Part shown: one piece after another, positions 38,802-47,447 of the stretch
Position numbering within the stretch: the stretch's first letter is position 1
Layout of the letters: every line of letters starts with the position of its first letter
Assembly (NCBI RefSeq): GCF_025136295.1
Contig: NZ_CP062788.1
Span: forward strand, 3,799,588 to 3,863,587
DNA: 64,000 nt
Origin: Aestuariispira ectoiniformans
GTDB lineage: Bacteria > Pseudomonadota > Alphaproteobacteria > UBA8366 > Aestuariispiraceae
Reading direction: 5' to 3'
The notes under the pieces: generated by a model
Told to the model about the DNA's origin: nothing
Databases searched by the model: none
What the model saw: the letters and a program-made list of their open reading frames with translations, nothing else
Made by a program: the position numbers and the translations under genes

Positions 38802-40413
38802 TCGAAACGGCCCCCTTCACCTGCTCGACATAACTGTTGACGTCATAGCGATCGAATACGGCATCAATCATGGAGGGATTGGGCTGCAGGTAAACAACCC
38901 CTAACAGCGTCAAAGCCAGAGCGCCGCCGCCCAGGGCGAACAACAGGAAGCTGAAGAGGCGTCCGGCAACATCGGCCGTTCCGGCCATATACTGAACCGT
39001 CCCAAGGACCGGCAGGTTGAAAGTCTCTTCCAGATCCTTGCGGTCATAAATATAGCCCGACATCAGGGCAAACAGGATCGGCAGTGCGACCCCCGCACCG
39101 ATGCCGACAAATAACACGGCCACACTGAACAACACACGTTTCGGCCCGGACGGGCGCGACGGCACTTCAGGCGGCTCGATGATCCGGAACTGCACGGAAT
39201 CGGTGCTCGCCTCGCGTGCGGCAGAGATATTCACCGATTCGCGCCGCTTCAACAGCGCCTCATACTGCGCCTTGATGACACTGTAATCGCGGTTGAGACC
39301 TGCCAGCTGCGCCTCAATTCCAGGCGCTGCCTCTTTGCGCTTTTCGAGAAGCTCAAACTCCTGCTTGGTGCGGGTATAGTTCTTCTGCAACCGCACAAGA
39401 TCCTGCTGAACACCGAACAGGCGGACCTGCAATTGCTCATAAACCGTGTTCGGAATTCGTCCTTTCCGACTGCCGGAACCGCCATTCCCCTTAGCCGCCT
39501 TTTCCGCTTCCAGACGCTTGCGCGCATCGGCCAGCGACCGCTCCATGCTTTTTACGTCAGGGTGGTTATCGGTATATTGCGAGCGAAGCGACGCCAGCTG
39601 CTGTTCAAGAGAACGCACTTCCTGTTCTGTGCTGCTGACCTGCTGTCCGCCCTGGACGATAATGGACGGGTTCTGGTCGATCTCCAGGAACCGCGGCGTC
39701 TTCGCCAACAGGGTTTCCAACTGTGCCTTCACCAGGCGCGTGTCTTCCAACTCGCGTTCGGCATTGCGATAGGCACGGCGGGATGCCTCGAAACGGTTGG
39801 AGAATGTCCCCCCGGTCAGAATATCGGCATGTTTGGACTGAAAAGCAGCCTTGCGGGCTTCTGCGGCCTGCAACTGCTTTTCGTATTTGGCAATCTGCGT
39901 TTCAATAAACGACTGGGCGCTTTCCATCCCCTTCCGGTTTTCACCAACATTCGCGGAGACGAAAATGTCCAGAAGGGACTGGGTGATACGCTTTGCCAGA
40001 TTCGGATTCTGGTCGACAAAGCCCACAACAAACAGATTGGGACCTACAACACGGATATTGGCCCGGCTTTCCACCGAATTCACCAACGCATCCCAGCCGT
40101 TGTCATCAACCACTTTCAGGTCGAGGTCGTTTTCACGGATGACTTTTTCGATATTGGGGCGGCTCAGCAGGGTACGCTGCATCACAACCAGTTGCTGATT
40201 GATATTGCCCTGAACGGCAATCCCCTTCAGCAACGGCCCCAACAAGGTTGTCGTATCCACATAAATCTGGGCTTCGGATTCATATTGATCGGGCAGGCTG
40301 GCTACACCGAGCCAGCCCACCACACAAATCGCCCATGCGGTCGTTAATGCAAACCATCTGCGACTAACGAGAATCCGCCAGCCAACATACAGATACCGAA
40401 GAATCTCTTCCAT
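38791..40413 (-). CDS. XrtA-system polysaccharide chain-length determinant (Wzz family, TIGR03007-like)
   Basis: 540 residues with a membrane helix near residue 20-40 and another near 420-440, flanking a long periplasmic coiled-coil region (TEQEVRSLEQQLASLRSQYTD, KAQYEALLKRRESVN). A PxxP-type motif is seen at PSRPSGPKR before the second helix. An additional hydrophobic segment lies near 490. Inner-membrane polysaccharide co-polymerase paired with the tyrosine kinase encoded next. Follows the export lipoprotein gene by 32 bp. Confidence 0.92.
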   Translation of the reverse strand: MEEILRYLYVGWRILVSRRWFALTTAWAICVVGWLGVASLPDQYESEAQIYVDTTTLLGPLLKGIAVQGNINQQLVVMQRTLLSRPNIEKVIRENDLDLKVVDDNGWDALVNSVESRANIRVVGPNLFVVGFVDQNPNLAKRITQSLLDIFVSANVGENRKGMESAQSFIETQIAKYEKQLQAAEARKAAFQSKHADILTGGTFSNRFEASRRAYRNAERELEDTRLVKAQLETLLAKTPRFLEIDQNPSIIVQGGQQVSSTEQEVRSLEQQLASLRSQYTDNHPDVKSMERSLADARKRLEAEKAAKGNGGSGSRKGRIPNTVYEQLQVRLFGVQQDLVRLQKNYTRTKQEFELLEKRKEAAPGIEAQLAGLNRDYSVIKAQYEALLKRRESVNISAAREASTDSVQFRIIEPPEVPSRPSGPKRVLFSVAVLFVGIGAGVALPILFALMSGYIYDRKDLEETFNLPVLGTVQYMAGTADVAGRLFSFLLFALGGGALALTLLGVVYLQPNPSMIDAVFDRYDVNSYVEQVKGAVSNVF

Positions 40414-40445
40414 AAACCTACTCGACCAAACGGCACCGAAATGCC

Positions 40446-41066
40446 TTAGAACCAGGTCTCCGGAATAATGAGGACATCGCCGGGCTGCATCGCTACATTC
40501 GCGTCAATATCCCCATCATTCAGAAGGTCATCGAGACGTACGCGCAGCTTCTGGCCTTTGCGGACAATCACGGCCCCGTTGCCATCGGCAAATTCAGTCA
40601 TGCCGCCAACAGCGATCATAACGTCGAGGACGGTCATATCGTCGTTAAAGGCAATCGCCTGCGGGTCCGTTGCCTCACCCACGACGCGAACCTGCTGGGC
40701 ATAAGGACCAACGAAATTGGTAACGATCACGGAAACGATCGGGTCCTGTACATATTTGCTCAGCGATTTTTCAATATCGCGCGCCAATTCGCTCGGCGTT
40801 TTATCCGCCGCCATCATATCGTCAACCAGCGGTATGGAAATCCGGCCATCCGGGCGTACCGGAACGGTCTTGGACAATTCCGGGCTACGCCACACAAAAA
40901 TGTCCAATTCATCACGTGGGCCGATGATGTACTGAACATCGGTCACTTTCGGTTGTTCCACGGAATCCGCCACCGGGATCGAAGAACTACAGCCCCCTAC
41001 AAAAAACGCAGCACAGACGAAGATTACACCGATAAGCGATTTACTTCGGCCCCAGTTAGTTTGCAT
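40446..41066 (-). CDS. Polysaccharide export outer-membrane lipoprotein (Wza/TIGR03027-like)
   Basis: 206 residues from ATG 41066, which has GAGGGGAAGG upstream. Signal peptide with lipobox FFVGGC, Cys26 as lipid site. Then the Poly_export domain (YIIGPRDELDIFVWRSPELS, VRPDGRISIPLVDD) and a SLBB-type repeat ending PGDVLIIPETWF. Outer-membrane/periplasmic part of the EPS channel. First gene of the leftward cluster that runs through the deacetylase. The upstream region carries the ATAGAAAATG element shared with wecB and the PEP-CTERM gene. Confidence 0.93.
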   Translation of the reverse strand: MQTNWGRSKSLIGVIFVCAAFFVGGCSSSIPVADSVEQPKVTDVQYIIGPRDELDIFVWRSPELSKTVPVRPDGRISIPLVDDMMAADKTPSELARDIEKSLSKYVQDPIVSVIVTNFVGPYAQQVRVVGEATDPQAIAFNDDMTVLDVMIAVGGMTEFADGNGAVIVRKGQKLRVRLDDLLNDGDIDANVAMQPGDVLIIPETWF

Positions 41067-41077
41067 GACCTTCCCCT

Positions 41078-41087
41078 CATTTTCTAT
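41078..41087 (-). promoter_or_regulatory. ATAGAAAATG element upstream of the export gene (copy 1 of 3)
   Basis: Minus strand reads CTGACCCAAATAGAAAATGAGG. The 10-mer is identical to those at 44570 and 45341, each with TGAC or TCAC 4-7 bases before it. It ends about 11 bases before the start codon. A TTGC lies 17 bases upstream but its -24 partner is poor. Confidence 0.5.
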
Positions 41088-41277
41088 TTGGGTCAGTATT
41101 CCGCGCAAAACTTGCGCATTTCCTTTTTACACAACTTCTTCTTTAATACAAAGACATGAAATATATAAAATTTAGTGAAAATCATGCCTTTCCGGCGGCA
41201 TATTGTTAGGACGCTTACCGACATGCAACAGTTTTTTTCCAATACTTGCGCCCGCCGCGAATCAAAGGAGTAAAGCA

Positions 41278-42354
41278 TTGCAGAATGCTATGTCGCTGCA
41301 CTGCACATTCGAACCGCTTTCCGCACCGGATGCACTGGCTGAACGCTGGAAAGCGCTGGAGAAAAAATCCCGCAGCAGTTTTTTTCTATCCTGGAACTGG
41401 GTCGGAACCTGGTTGAACCGGCTTGCGCGGCGCCCCCTGGTTTTCAGTGCAACCCGCGATGGCGAAACAGTTGCACTCGGCCTTTTCTTCGAAACCGGCC
41501 CTTCCCGGTTTCTGTTACACCAAAGCGGCGATATGGCCGAGGATTCCATCTATATTGAATTCAACGGACTGCTTTGCGACGACACCGTCACCGGTCTTGA
41601 GGCCGATTGCTGGACCTGGCTGACATGCCAGCATCCGTCCCGCCCGCTGCTACGCCGCCCGACCTTCGACCTCAACCGCCTGAGCGAAGACAGCTTTCAC
41701 CAGATTGAAGCGTCCGGAGGGTCTTCCGGCAAGCCGACGCTGGAAGCAGCCCCTTATGCGAATCTCTCCTGGATCGCCGATCAACATGGGGATTTCGCCT
41801 CTGCGCTCAGCCGCAATTCCCGTCACAAGCTGCGCCGGTCGATCACATTATACGAAACGCAGGAAGGTGACCTGACCTTGTCCCGTCCTGACACGGCGGA
41901 TGACGCCCAACGCTATCTGGACCGCCTGATCGAATTGCATCAGGAAACCTGGCGCGCCCGCGGCAAGCCGGGCGCCTTCGCCCCGGACTTCTTCGAGGCC
42001 TTCCACCGGCAAATGATCAGCAACAGCTTCGACCAGGGTGTCATCGACCTGATCGAAATCCGCAGCGAGGAAGCGCCGCTGGGCTATTTATACAACTTCC
42101 TCCATCGCGGCGCTGCCCTGTCTTACCAGTCCGGCTTTCGATATGACGAAGATAACCGGCTGAAGCCCGGCTTGGTCTGCCATGCGCTGACGGCACAGGA
42201 CTATCTGGATCGTGGGTTGGACCGCTACTCCTTCCTCGCCGGTGACAGCCGCTATAAACGCAGCCTCGCCACCGGGGCGGACAAGCTCTATTCCCTACGC
42301 CTCAAGGGTGACAATCAACTGACGCGCCTCGTCGGTGCGGCCCGCCACCATTAG
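41278..42354 (+). CDS. GNAT/BioF2-like acyltransferase (CelD/FemAB-like fold)
   Basis: 358 residues from TTG 41278, seven bases after AAAGGAG; the ATG at 41290 is too far from it. Key segments: SFFLSWNWVGTWLNRLARRP near the start, SRNSRHKLRRSITLYE, LHQETWRARGKPGAF, and the acyl-CoA-domain stretch YLYNFLHRGAALSYQSGFRY followed by RYSFLAGDSRYKRSLATGA. Such proteins sit in EPS loci and are thought to acylate or aminoacylate sugars or lipid carriers. Substrate unknown. Divergent from the export cluster, convergent with the FemAB gene. Confidence 0.75.
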   Translation: MQNAMSLHCTFEPLSAPDALAERWKALEKKSRSSFFLSWNWVGTWLNRLARRPLVFSATRDGETVALGLFFETGPSRFLLHQSGDMAEDSIYIEFNGLLCDDTVTGLEADCWTWLTCQHPSRPLLRRPTFDLNRLSEDSFHQIEASGGSSGKPTLEAAPYANLSWIADQHGDFASALSRNSRHKLRRSITLYETQEGDLTLSRPDTADDAQRYLDRLIELHQETWRARGKPGAFAPDFFEAFHRQMISNSFDQGVIDLIEIRSEEAPLGYLYNFLHRGAALSYQSGFRYDEDNRLKPGLVCHALTAQDYLDRGLDRYSFLAGDSRYKRSLATGADKLYSLRLKGDNQLTRLVGAARHH

Positions 42355-42366
42355 GACTTCAGGCCG

Positions 42367-43398
42367 TTAGCCGACCTGACGGGAGACGATCGGCCCGATA
42401 ATATTCGCCACGGGCAACGGCAGGCGTCGCCAGGTTTCAATCATCATCTTGTATTTCGGGTTGTTGGGGTTGACGTCGGGAAGCGGTACACCGTCCTTCA
42501 GGCTGAACTCAAGATTGATCGGGCGCGGCTCGAAACCCCAGTTCTTCTTGAAGGAGAAAGGCCCGGTGCCGACCTTGGACCGGCCGAAGTCAAAGACCTT
42601 GTAGCCCCGCTCCACTGCCGAACGCATCACCGCCCAATACATCAGGTCCGCCGCACCCAGCTTTCGGGCCTCGGGAACGGCACCGGTGTAATACGGCATC
42701 ACGCGGTCCTTGAAATAGAAATTCAGGACACTGCTGAGCGGCTTATCACCCGAATAGACCGTCAGGACATCGCAATCATCCCCGAATGCGCTCAGCAGGT
42801 TGTCGATATATTTTTTCGAGAAGACCGGCGTCCCGTGGTTGCGCATGGTCATGGAATAGACACCGTAAAAAGCATCGCTGTCCTGTTCCAGGTGCCAGAT
42901 CAGGTCGGTTTTCAAAGCCTTGCGGACCACGGCGCGCTGTTTGCGTGGGATCTGTTTCAGGCATTCGTCTTCTTCTTCCTCGATCGGCCGCTCAAAGGTG
43001 GCATAAAGCCCTTCACGCTTGATCCAGTCCTCATCCGAATTTGCAGGCGCGCGGTATTCCACATAGTCCACACCGGCCTTGTCCCGCAAATCCACCGCAT
43101 GGCGTTTAAGGGCGTCATGTGCCGCCTGCGTGGTTGTGGCAATGCCGCCGCCAACGCAAAAGGCCGTGGAGACCAGACGGCTGCCAAAAATGAAACTGCG
43201 AACATGGGTCAGCGGCAGGATGCCCGTGATCCGGCCATCCTCTTCCGCCATGAGGAAGTGGCATTTCTGATTGAAGCTGTTTTCAATCACCCGCTTCCAT
43301 TCCGGCCGGTGAAAGAAAGTGGTTTGCGGACAGGCAGCCACAAAGTCGCGCCAGCGCTCTATATTGCCGTCGTCGAGTTCCAATATCCGCACAGTCAT
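42367..43398 (-). CDS. FemAB-family XrtA/PEP-CTERM-associated protein (TIGR03019-like)
   Basis: 343 residues: TTFFHRPEWKRVIENSF at the N-terminus, IPRKQRAVVRKALK in the middle, then SVLNFYFKDRVMPYYTGAVPEARKLGAADLMYWAVM and DFGRSKVGTGPFSFKKNWGF, the double-GNAT-fold signature of this XrtA subfamily. The reaction is unproven; FemAB relatives transfer amino acids from aminoacyl-tRNA. It follows wecB by 43 bp on the same strand. Confidence 0.92.
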   Translation of the reverse strand: MTVRILELDDGNIERWRDFVAACPQTTFFHRPEWKRVIENSFNQKCHFLMAEEDGRITGILPLTHVRSFIFGSRLVSTAFCVGGGIATTTQAAHDALKRHAVDLRDKAGVDYVEYRAPANSDEDWIKREGLYATFERPIEEEEDECLKQIPRKQRAVVRKALKTDLIWHLEQDSDAFYGVYSMTMRNHGTPVFSKKYIDNLLSAFGDDCDVLTVYSGDKPLSSVLNFYFKDRVMPYYTGAVPEARKLGAADLMYWAVMRSAVERGYKVFDFGRSKVGTGPFSFKKNWGFEPRPINLEFSLKDGVPLPDVNPNNPKYKMMIETWRRLPLPVANIIGPIVSRQVG

Positions 43399-43441
43399 AC
43401 CCTTAATCCCCCTTTACCGTCCGCTGTTCGCGGGGAACGTC

Positions 43442-44560
43442 TCAGCCACGCGCCTGAATCAGATCGACGATCCGCCCGGCGGATTTGCCGTCCCCATATG
43501 GATTATGGGCCATGCTCATGCTGCGATAAGCCTCGTCATCGTCCAGAAGCCGGTTCACCTCGCTGACAAGTTTATCCTTGTCGGTGCCCACCAGATGCAC
43601 GGTCCCCGCAGCCACGGCCTCGGGACGTTCGGTCACATCACGCATTACCAGGACAGGCTTGCCAAGCGACGGCGCCTCTTCCTGAACCCCACCGGAATCC
43701 GTGCAAATAATATCGCAGCGGGTCATCAGATAGACAAAGGGAAGGTAGTCCTGCGGGTCGATAAGATGAACGCCGTCCCGATTGCCCAGAATGTCATACA
43801 CCGGCTTTTGCACATTCGGGTTCAGATGCACCGGATAGACCACCTGCACATCCCCGCGCGCCGCAATTTCCGCCAGACCGTTACAGATATTGAGGAAGCC
43901 TTCCCCGAAATTCTCACGTCGATGACCGGTCACCAGAATCATGCGTTTATCCGGGTCGATAAAATCGAACCGGCTTTCCATTTCCGCCCGCAAACCACCA
44001 TTACTGTCGAGACGTTCCTCCACATCCAGCAAAGCGTCGATTACGGTGTTGCCAGTGACGAAGATATCTTCTTCCTTCACCCCTTCGCGGCGCAGGTTTT
44101 CCGCCGAACTTTCCGTTGGGGCAAAACGCATGTCGCAGATGACGTCGGTCAGCAGACGGTTCATTTCCTCCGGCCAGGGGGCGTAGATATCCCCTGTGCG
44201 CAGACCGGCTTCCACATGGCCGACGGGTATCTTCTGATAAAAGGCCCCGAGGGCTGCGGCAAAAGTGGTCGTGGTATCGCCATGAACCAGCACACGGTCC
44301 GGCTTTGCGTCCTTATAGACATCCTGAACGCCCTTAAGGACCTCGGCGGTAATATGGGTCAGGTCCTGCGCCTGTTTCATGATGTCCAGGTCATAGTCAG
44401 GGGTAACACCGAACAGGTCGAGCACCTGGTCCAGCATGGAACGATGCTGGGCGGTCACACAGACCTGCGCCTCAATACCCTCGGCCTGCTGTAACGCCTT
44501 GACCACCGGGATCATTTTGATTGCTTCCGGGCGCGTCCCAAATACACACATTACACGCAT
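43442..44560 (-). CDS. wecB: UDP-N-acetylglucosamine 2-epimerase (non-hydrolysing)
   Basis: 372 residues from ATG 44560 (GGGG six bases upstream; an upstream in-frame ATG at 44572 is less well placed). It converts UDP-GlcNAc to UDP-ManNAc. Signatures: [64 protein letters not shown], and [28 protein letters not shown]. Length is typical. It feeds WecC (8.3 kb) to make UDP-ManNAcA. It has its own leader with the shared ATAGAAAATG element, downstream of the PEP-CTERM gene's terminator. Confidence 0.95.
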   Translation of the reverse strand: MRVMCVFGTRPEAIKMIPVVKALQQAEGIEAQVCVTAQHRSMLDQVLDLFGVTPDYDLDIMKQAQDLTHITAEVLKGVQDVYKDAKPDRVLVHGDTTTTFAAALGAFYQKIPVGHVEAGLRTGDIYAPWPEEMNRLLTDVICDMRFAPTESSAENLRREGVKEEDIFVTGNTVIDALLDVEERLDSNGGLRAEMESRFDFIDPDKRMILVTGHRRENFGEGFLNICNGLAEIAARGDVQVVYPVHLNPNVQKPVYDILGNRDGVHLIDPQDYLPFVYLMTRCDIICTDSGGVQEEAPSLGKPVLVMRDVTERPEAVAAGTVHLVGTDKDKLVSEVNRLLDDDEAYRSMSMAHNPYGDGKSAGRIVDLIQARG

Positions 44561-44569
44561 GTTTTTCCC

Positions 44570-44579
44570 CATTTTCTAT
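44570..44579 (-). promoter_or_regulatory. ATAGAAAATG element upstream of wecB (copy 2 of 3)
   Basis: Minus strand reads GAGTCACGTATAGAAAATGGGG. A degenerate -24/-12-like sequence (GGGCTACTTCCTTGAG, GC replaced by GA) lies just upstream. The element ends about nine bases before the start codon. Confidence 0.5.
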
Positions 44580-44699
44580 ACGTGACTCAAGGAAGTAGCC
44601 CTTCCCGGCCCAATCCGTCGGTAGATAGATACCAATGACCGATCACCGCGTCGGACGCAACTATGTCAGACATTTTTTTCGGTTTTAGGAAGACAAAAC

Positions 44700-44727
44700 A
44701 AAAAAAGAGCGCTGCGAACAGCGCCCC
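44700..44727 (-). terminator. Rho-independent terminator of the PEP-CTERM-like gene
   Basis: On the minus strand GCGCTG-TTCG-CAGCGC followed by a run of seven T. It uses a TTCG tetraloop and lies about 25 bp after the stop codon. Confidence 0.92.
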
Positions 44728-44749
44728 TTTCTCATTTGCGTTTTGCTGA

Positions 44750-45307
44750 TCAGATTGTGCGGCGGCGGCGCGCCACCAGCAAACCACCAAGACCGAGCAA
44801 GATGATTGCCAGACTGCCAACCTCGCTTACATTTTCCGGTCCCTTCCAGAAGCTGATATGGGACAGGGTCGGCTGCTGACCACCTTTATTCACGATACCC
44901 AGTGTATCCCAGATACCGGACATGGACGCAGGCGTGACCTGAAAAATGATGAAAGAATTCGCGGCTTTGACCGTAATCCAGCCAACGAGATCGCTGGCCG
45001 AATTCCAGGTACCGGAATAACCGCCATCACCGGACGTTACAGTCAGACCGGGATCACCGTCCTTGCCAAGCAACATCAGGTCGATCGGGTTACCTGTCAC
45101 CAGTTCGATGGCCGCCTCAACATACATTTCCTTGTCGTTGCCACTGTTTGGAACAGTCAGTCCGCCGGGCAGAGAATCGCCAGCATTCACAACACACTCA
45201 AATCCGCTTCCGAAAGAACAGCCAACAGCCGCTGCATGGCTGTTCACTGAAAACAGAGCAAGTACCAGCGAAACAATCGCAAATGGTATGAGTTTTACAG
45301 TTTTCAT
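44750..45307 (-). CDS. PEP-CTERM-like exported protein, predicted exosortase substrate
   Basis: 185 residues from ATG 45307 (GGAGG nine bases upstream). Sec signal KLIPFAIVSLVLALFSVNSHA, then a small beta-rich domain with two cysteines (VGCSFGSGFECVV) and no known catalytic motif. The tail is a short motif VSEVG, a hydrophobic helix LAIILLGLGGLLVA and RRRR, the three-part PEP-CTERM layout with PEP replaced by SEV (the Glu is retained). It should be held in the inner membrane and cut by XrtA. A strong sigma-54 promoter and its own terminator mark a single-gene transcript. Function unknown. Confidence 0.85.
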   Translation of the reverse strand: MKTVKLIPFAIVSLVLALFSVNSHAAAVGCSFGSGFECVVNAGDSLPGGLTVPNSGNDKEMYVEAAIELVTGNPIDLMLLGKDGDPGLTVTSGDGGYSGTWNSASDLVGWITVKAANSFIIFQVTPASMSGIWDTLGIVNKGGQQPTLSHISFWKGPENVSEVGSLAIILLGLGGLLVARRRRTI

Positions 45308-45340
45308 TCTCTTGTACCTCCGGCTCTCAAGCCATAACCC

Positions 45341-45350
45341 CATTTTCTAT
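45341..45350 (-). promoter_or_regulatory. ATAGAAAATG element in the PEP-CTERM gene leader (copy 3 of 3)
   Basis: Minus strand reads GTGACACCCATAGAAAATGG, starting close to the transcription start predicted from the sigma-54 promoter, so it would be at the 5' end of the mRNA. Here flanking bases also make a CCCAT/ATGGG hairpin. Confidence 0.5.
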
Positions 45351-45369
45351 GGGTGTCACCAATGTAATA

Positions 45370-45385
45370 TGCAAGGAGCGGACCA
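45370..45385 (-). promoter_or_regulatory. Sigma-54 (-24/-12) promoter of the PEP-CTERM-like gene
   Basis: Minus strand reads TGGTCCGCTCCTTGCA against TGGCACGnnnnTTGCW; GG and GC are exactly spaced and only two informative positions differ. The predicted start leaves a leader of about 50 bases before the ATG at 45307. Fits control by PrsK/PrsR. Confidence 0.8.
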
Positions 45386-45651
45386 ATACAAGTTTAGTTA
45401 TATAAATCAATATAATAGGAAATATTTAGGCCTTGAGAATATTAGTCCCTGTAAAAAAAATCGACACCCCCATATTAAGCAATCCTTAACGCATACAATT
45501 TTAACAAGAGATTGATCTACAATTTCCCCTCCACCTCACGAAGTTTTGCACGGCTTCAAGTCCCCAAAATGATAGTACTCCAATCAAGCTGCTGGATAAT
45601 TTTATTAAAATACTGATATAATCGACCTCCCCAACGCAGTGGTCAGGGCTC

Positions 45652-47415
45652 ATGTGGACACGCCTCAACGATAAATTCCTTTACGCCACACGCCGGTGCA
45701 AACGCGCATTGTTTGTCGCATTTATTTTCGGCCTTTTCATCAACCTGTTTCAATTCACCATCCCTCTGTACATGATGCAGATGTTCGATCGCGTGGTGCC
45801 AAGCTCCAGCCTCGATACGCTGCTCTACCTGACAATCATCGCGATCTTTGCTCTTTTCATCATGATGTTGCTGGAGACCGCGCGCTCGCGTGTGCTCAGC
45901 CGCACAGGTGCATGGTTTGAGGAATACCTGTCGCTGCATGCCTTTGATTCAGCCTTGACCGCATCCTTGCAGTTGAAGGGATACAGCACCGACGCGACAA
46001 GGGACCTTTATATTGTCCGCTCCTTCCTCGCAGGCAACGCAGTGACCTCCCTGCTGGACGCGCCGTGGATTCCCATCTTCGTTATTGTAGCCTTCATGCT
46101 GCACCCGACATTTGGCGTCATCACCGTCATCGGCGCGGTCATCATGTTCGGCTTTGCCCTGCTCAATGAATTCGTGACCAAAAAGCCGATGATCGAATCC
46201 TCCGAGGCCTCCCGTGAGGCACATCGCCGGATTTCATCTGCGACGCGCCACCCCGAGGCCATTGACGCCATGGGCATGCTGAGAGGCATGGCGAGCAAAT
46301 GGTTCGAAGCCAACACCCGGTCGCTCGCCTCCCATCTGGTGTCGACGGAACGGTCCTCCATGGTCATCTCCGGGTCGAAATTCGTCCGGATGGTCATTCA
46401 GATCTCAATCCTCGCCTCCGGTGCAATGCTGGTCCTGGAAGGGCATCTGACACCGGGGGTCACCGTTGCGAGTTCCATCATCATCGGCAGGGCGCTGGCG
46501 CCCGTGGAACATTCGATCACTTCCTGGCGCAGCCTGATCCAGACCCGCGACTCGCTTGCCAAGCTGGGGCGGATGTTCGCATCCGCCGAGGTCCGCAGTG
46601 AAGGCATGAAGCTGCCGGAACCCAAAGGGCACTTGCGCGTCGAAAGCATCAATCACCTTCTGCCGGGGTCCAGCCGCTATCTTCTGAGGAATGTTTCCTT
46701 TGGGGCGGAACCCGGTGAGGCCGTCGTCATCACAGGCCCGTCGACCGCCGGCAAGTCGACGCTGGCGAGGATGCTGGTGGGCACCCTGCGCCCGACCAGC
46801 GGTACGGTACGCCTGGACAACGCTGACGTTTATGACTGGGACCGCACGGAATTCGGCAAATATGTCGGCTATCTGCCTCAGAGCAATGCGCTTTACGCCG
46901 GGACCGTCCGTGAGAATATCGGCCGCATGACCGACGCAGACTGGGGCAAGGTGGTGATCGCCGCCAAGCAGGCCAACTGCCACGACATGATCCTGCGCAT
47001 GCCGCAGGGCTATGACACCCCGATCGGGGAAAGCGGCATGGCGCTGTCCGGTGGCCAGCGCCAGCGTATTGGCCTGGCCCGCGCCCTGTTCGGCGACCCG
47101 AAATATGTCGTCTTGGACGAACCGGATTCAGAGCTGGATATCGAGGGTGAAACCGCACTGACGAAAGCCATCACCGAATTGAAGGCCCGCGGCTCCACCG
47201 TGATCATCATTGCCCACCGGTCCAACATCCTGCGCGTCGCCGACAAGGTCTGCATCCTGAGTGAAGGTCAAGTCCGAATGTTCGGTCCACGCGACGAGGT
47301 TCTTGCCAAGCTGCGCCAGGGCGCCCGCCCACCGGCACCACCGACCCCGATCGACCAGCACAGGCAGCAGCAACAGGACAAACCGGCACTGGCCCAGCCA
47401 CGCGCCAGCGCGTGA
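45652..47415 (+). CDS. Type I secretion ABC transporter (PrtD-like permease/ATPase)
   Basis: 587 residues. An N-terminal membrane domain with about five to six helices (FVAFIFGLFINLFQFTIPLYMM) is followed by an ATPase domain: Walker A ITGPSTAGKSTLARML, Q-loop GYLPQSNALYAGTVREN, signature LSGGQRQRIGLARAL, Walker B YVVLDEPDSELD and the H-loop IIAHR. There is no C39 peptidase domain, which fits RTX cargo without a double-glycine leader. It exports substrates directly to the outside with HlyD (next gene, 32 bp) and a TolC protein not encoded here. The adhesin at 1-4146 and perhaps the RTX-tailed protein are candidate cargo. Confidence 0.93.
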   Translation: MWTRLNDKFLYATRRCKRALFVAFIFGLFINLFQFTIPLYMMQMFDRVVPSSSLDTLLYLTIIAIFALFIMMLLETARSRVLSRTGAWFEEYLSLHAFDSALTASLQLKGYSTDATRDLYIVRSFLAGNAVTSLLDAPWIPIFVIVAFMLHPTFGVITVIGAVIMFGFALLNEFVTKKPMIESSEASREAHRRISSATRHPEAIDAMGMLRGMASKWFEANTRSLASHLVSTERSSMVISGSKFVRMVIQISILASGAMLVLEGHLTPGVTVASSIIIGRALAPVEHSITSWRSLIQTRDSLAKLGRMFASAEVRSEGMKLPEPKGHLRVESINHLLPGSSRYLLRNVSFGAEPGEAVVITGPSTAGKSTLARMLVGTLRPTSGTVRLDNADVYDWDRTEFGKYVGYLPQSNALYAGTVRENIGRMTDADWGKVVIAAKQANCHDMILRMPQGYDTPIGESGMALSGGQRQRIGLARALFGDPKYVVLDEPDSELDIEGETALTKAITELKARGSTVIIIAHRSNILRVADKVCILSEGQVRMFGPRDEVLAKLRQGARPPAPPTPIDQHRQQQQDKPALAQPRASA

Positions 47416-47447
47416 CCAGACCTGCCGGATAAAGGAATATCCGCACC

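Larger units (their letters stand above)
45308..45651. other. Divergent intergenic region between the PEP-CTERM-like gene and the type I exporter, 344 bp
   Basis: Holds the leader and sigma-54 promoter of the leftward gene and an AT-rich stretch for the rightward one. TATAAT at 45617-45622 could be the exporter's -10, but the -35 is poor; the palindrome ATTTTATTAAAAT lies just before it. No coding sequence seen. Confidence 0.55.

Noticed and set aside
41219-41245. -24/-12 site upstream of the export gene
   Set aside because: GG and GC are present but two bases too far apart.
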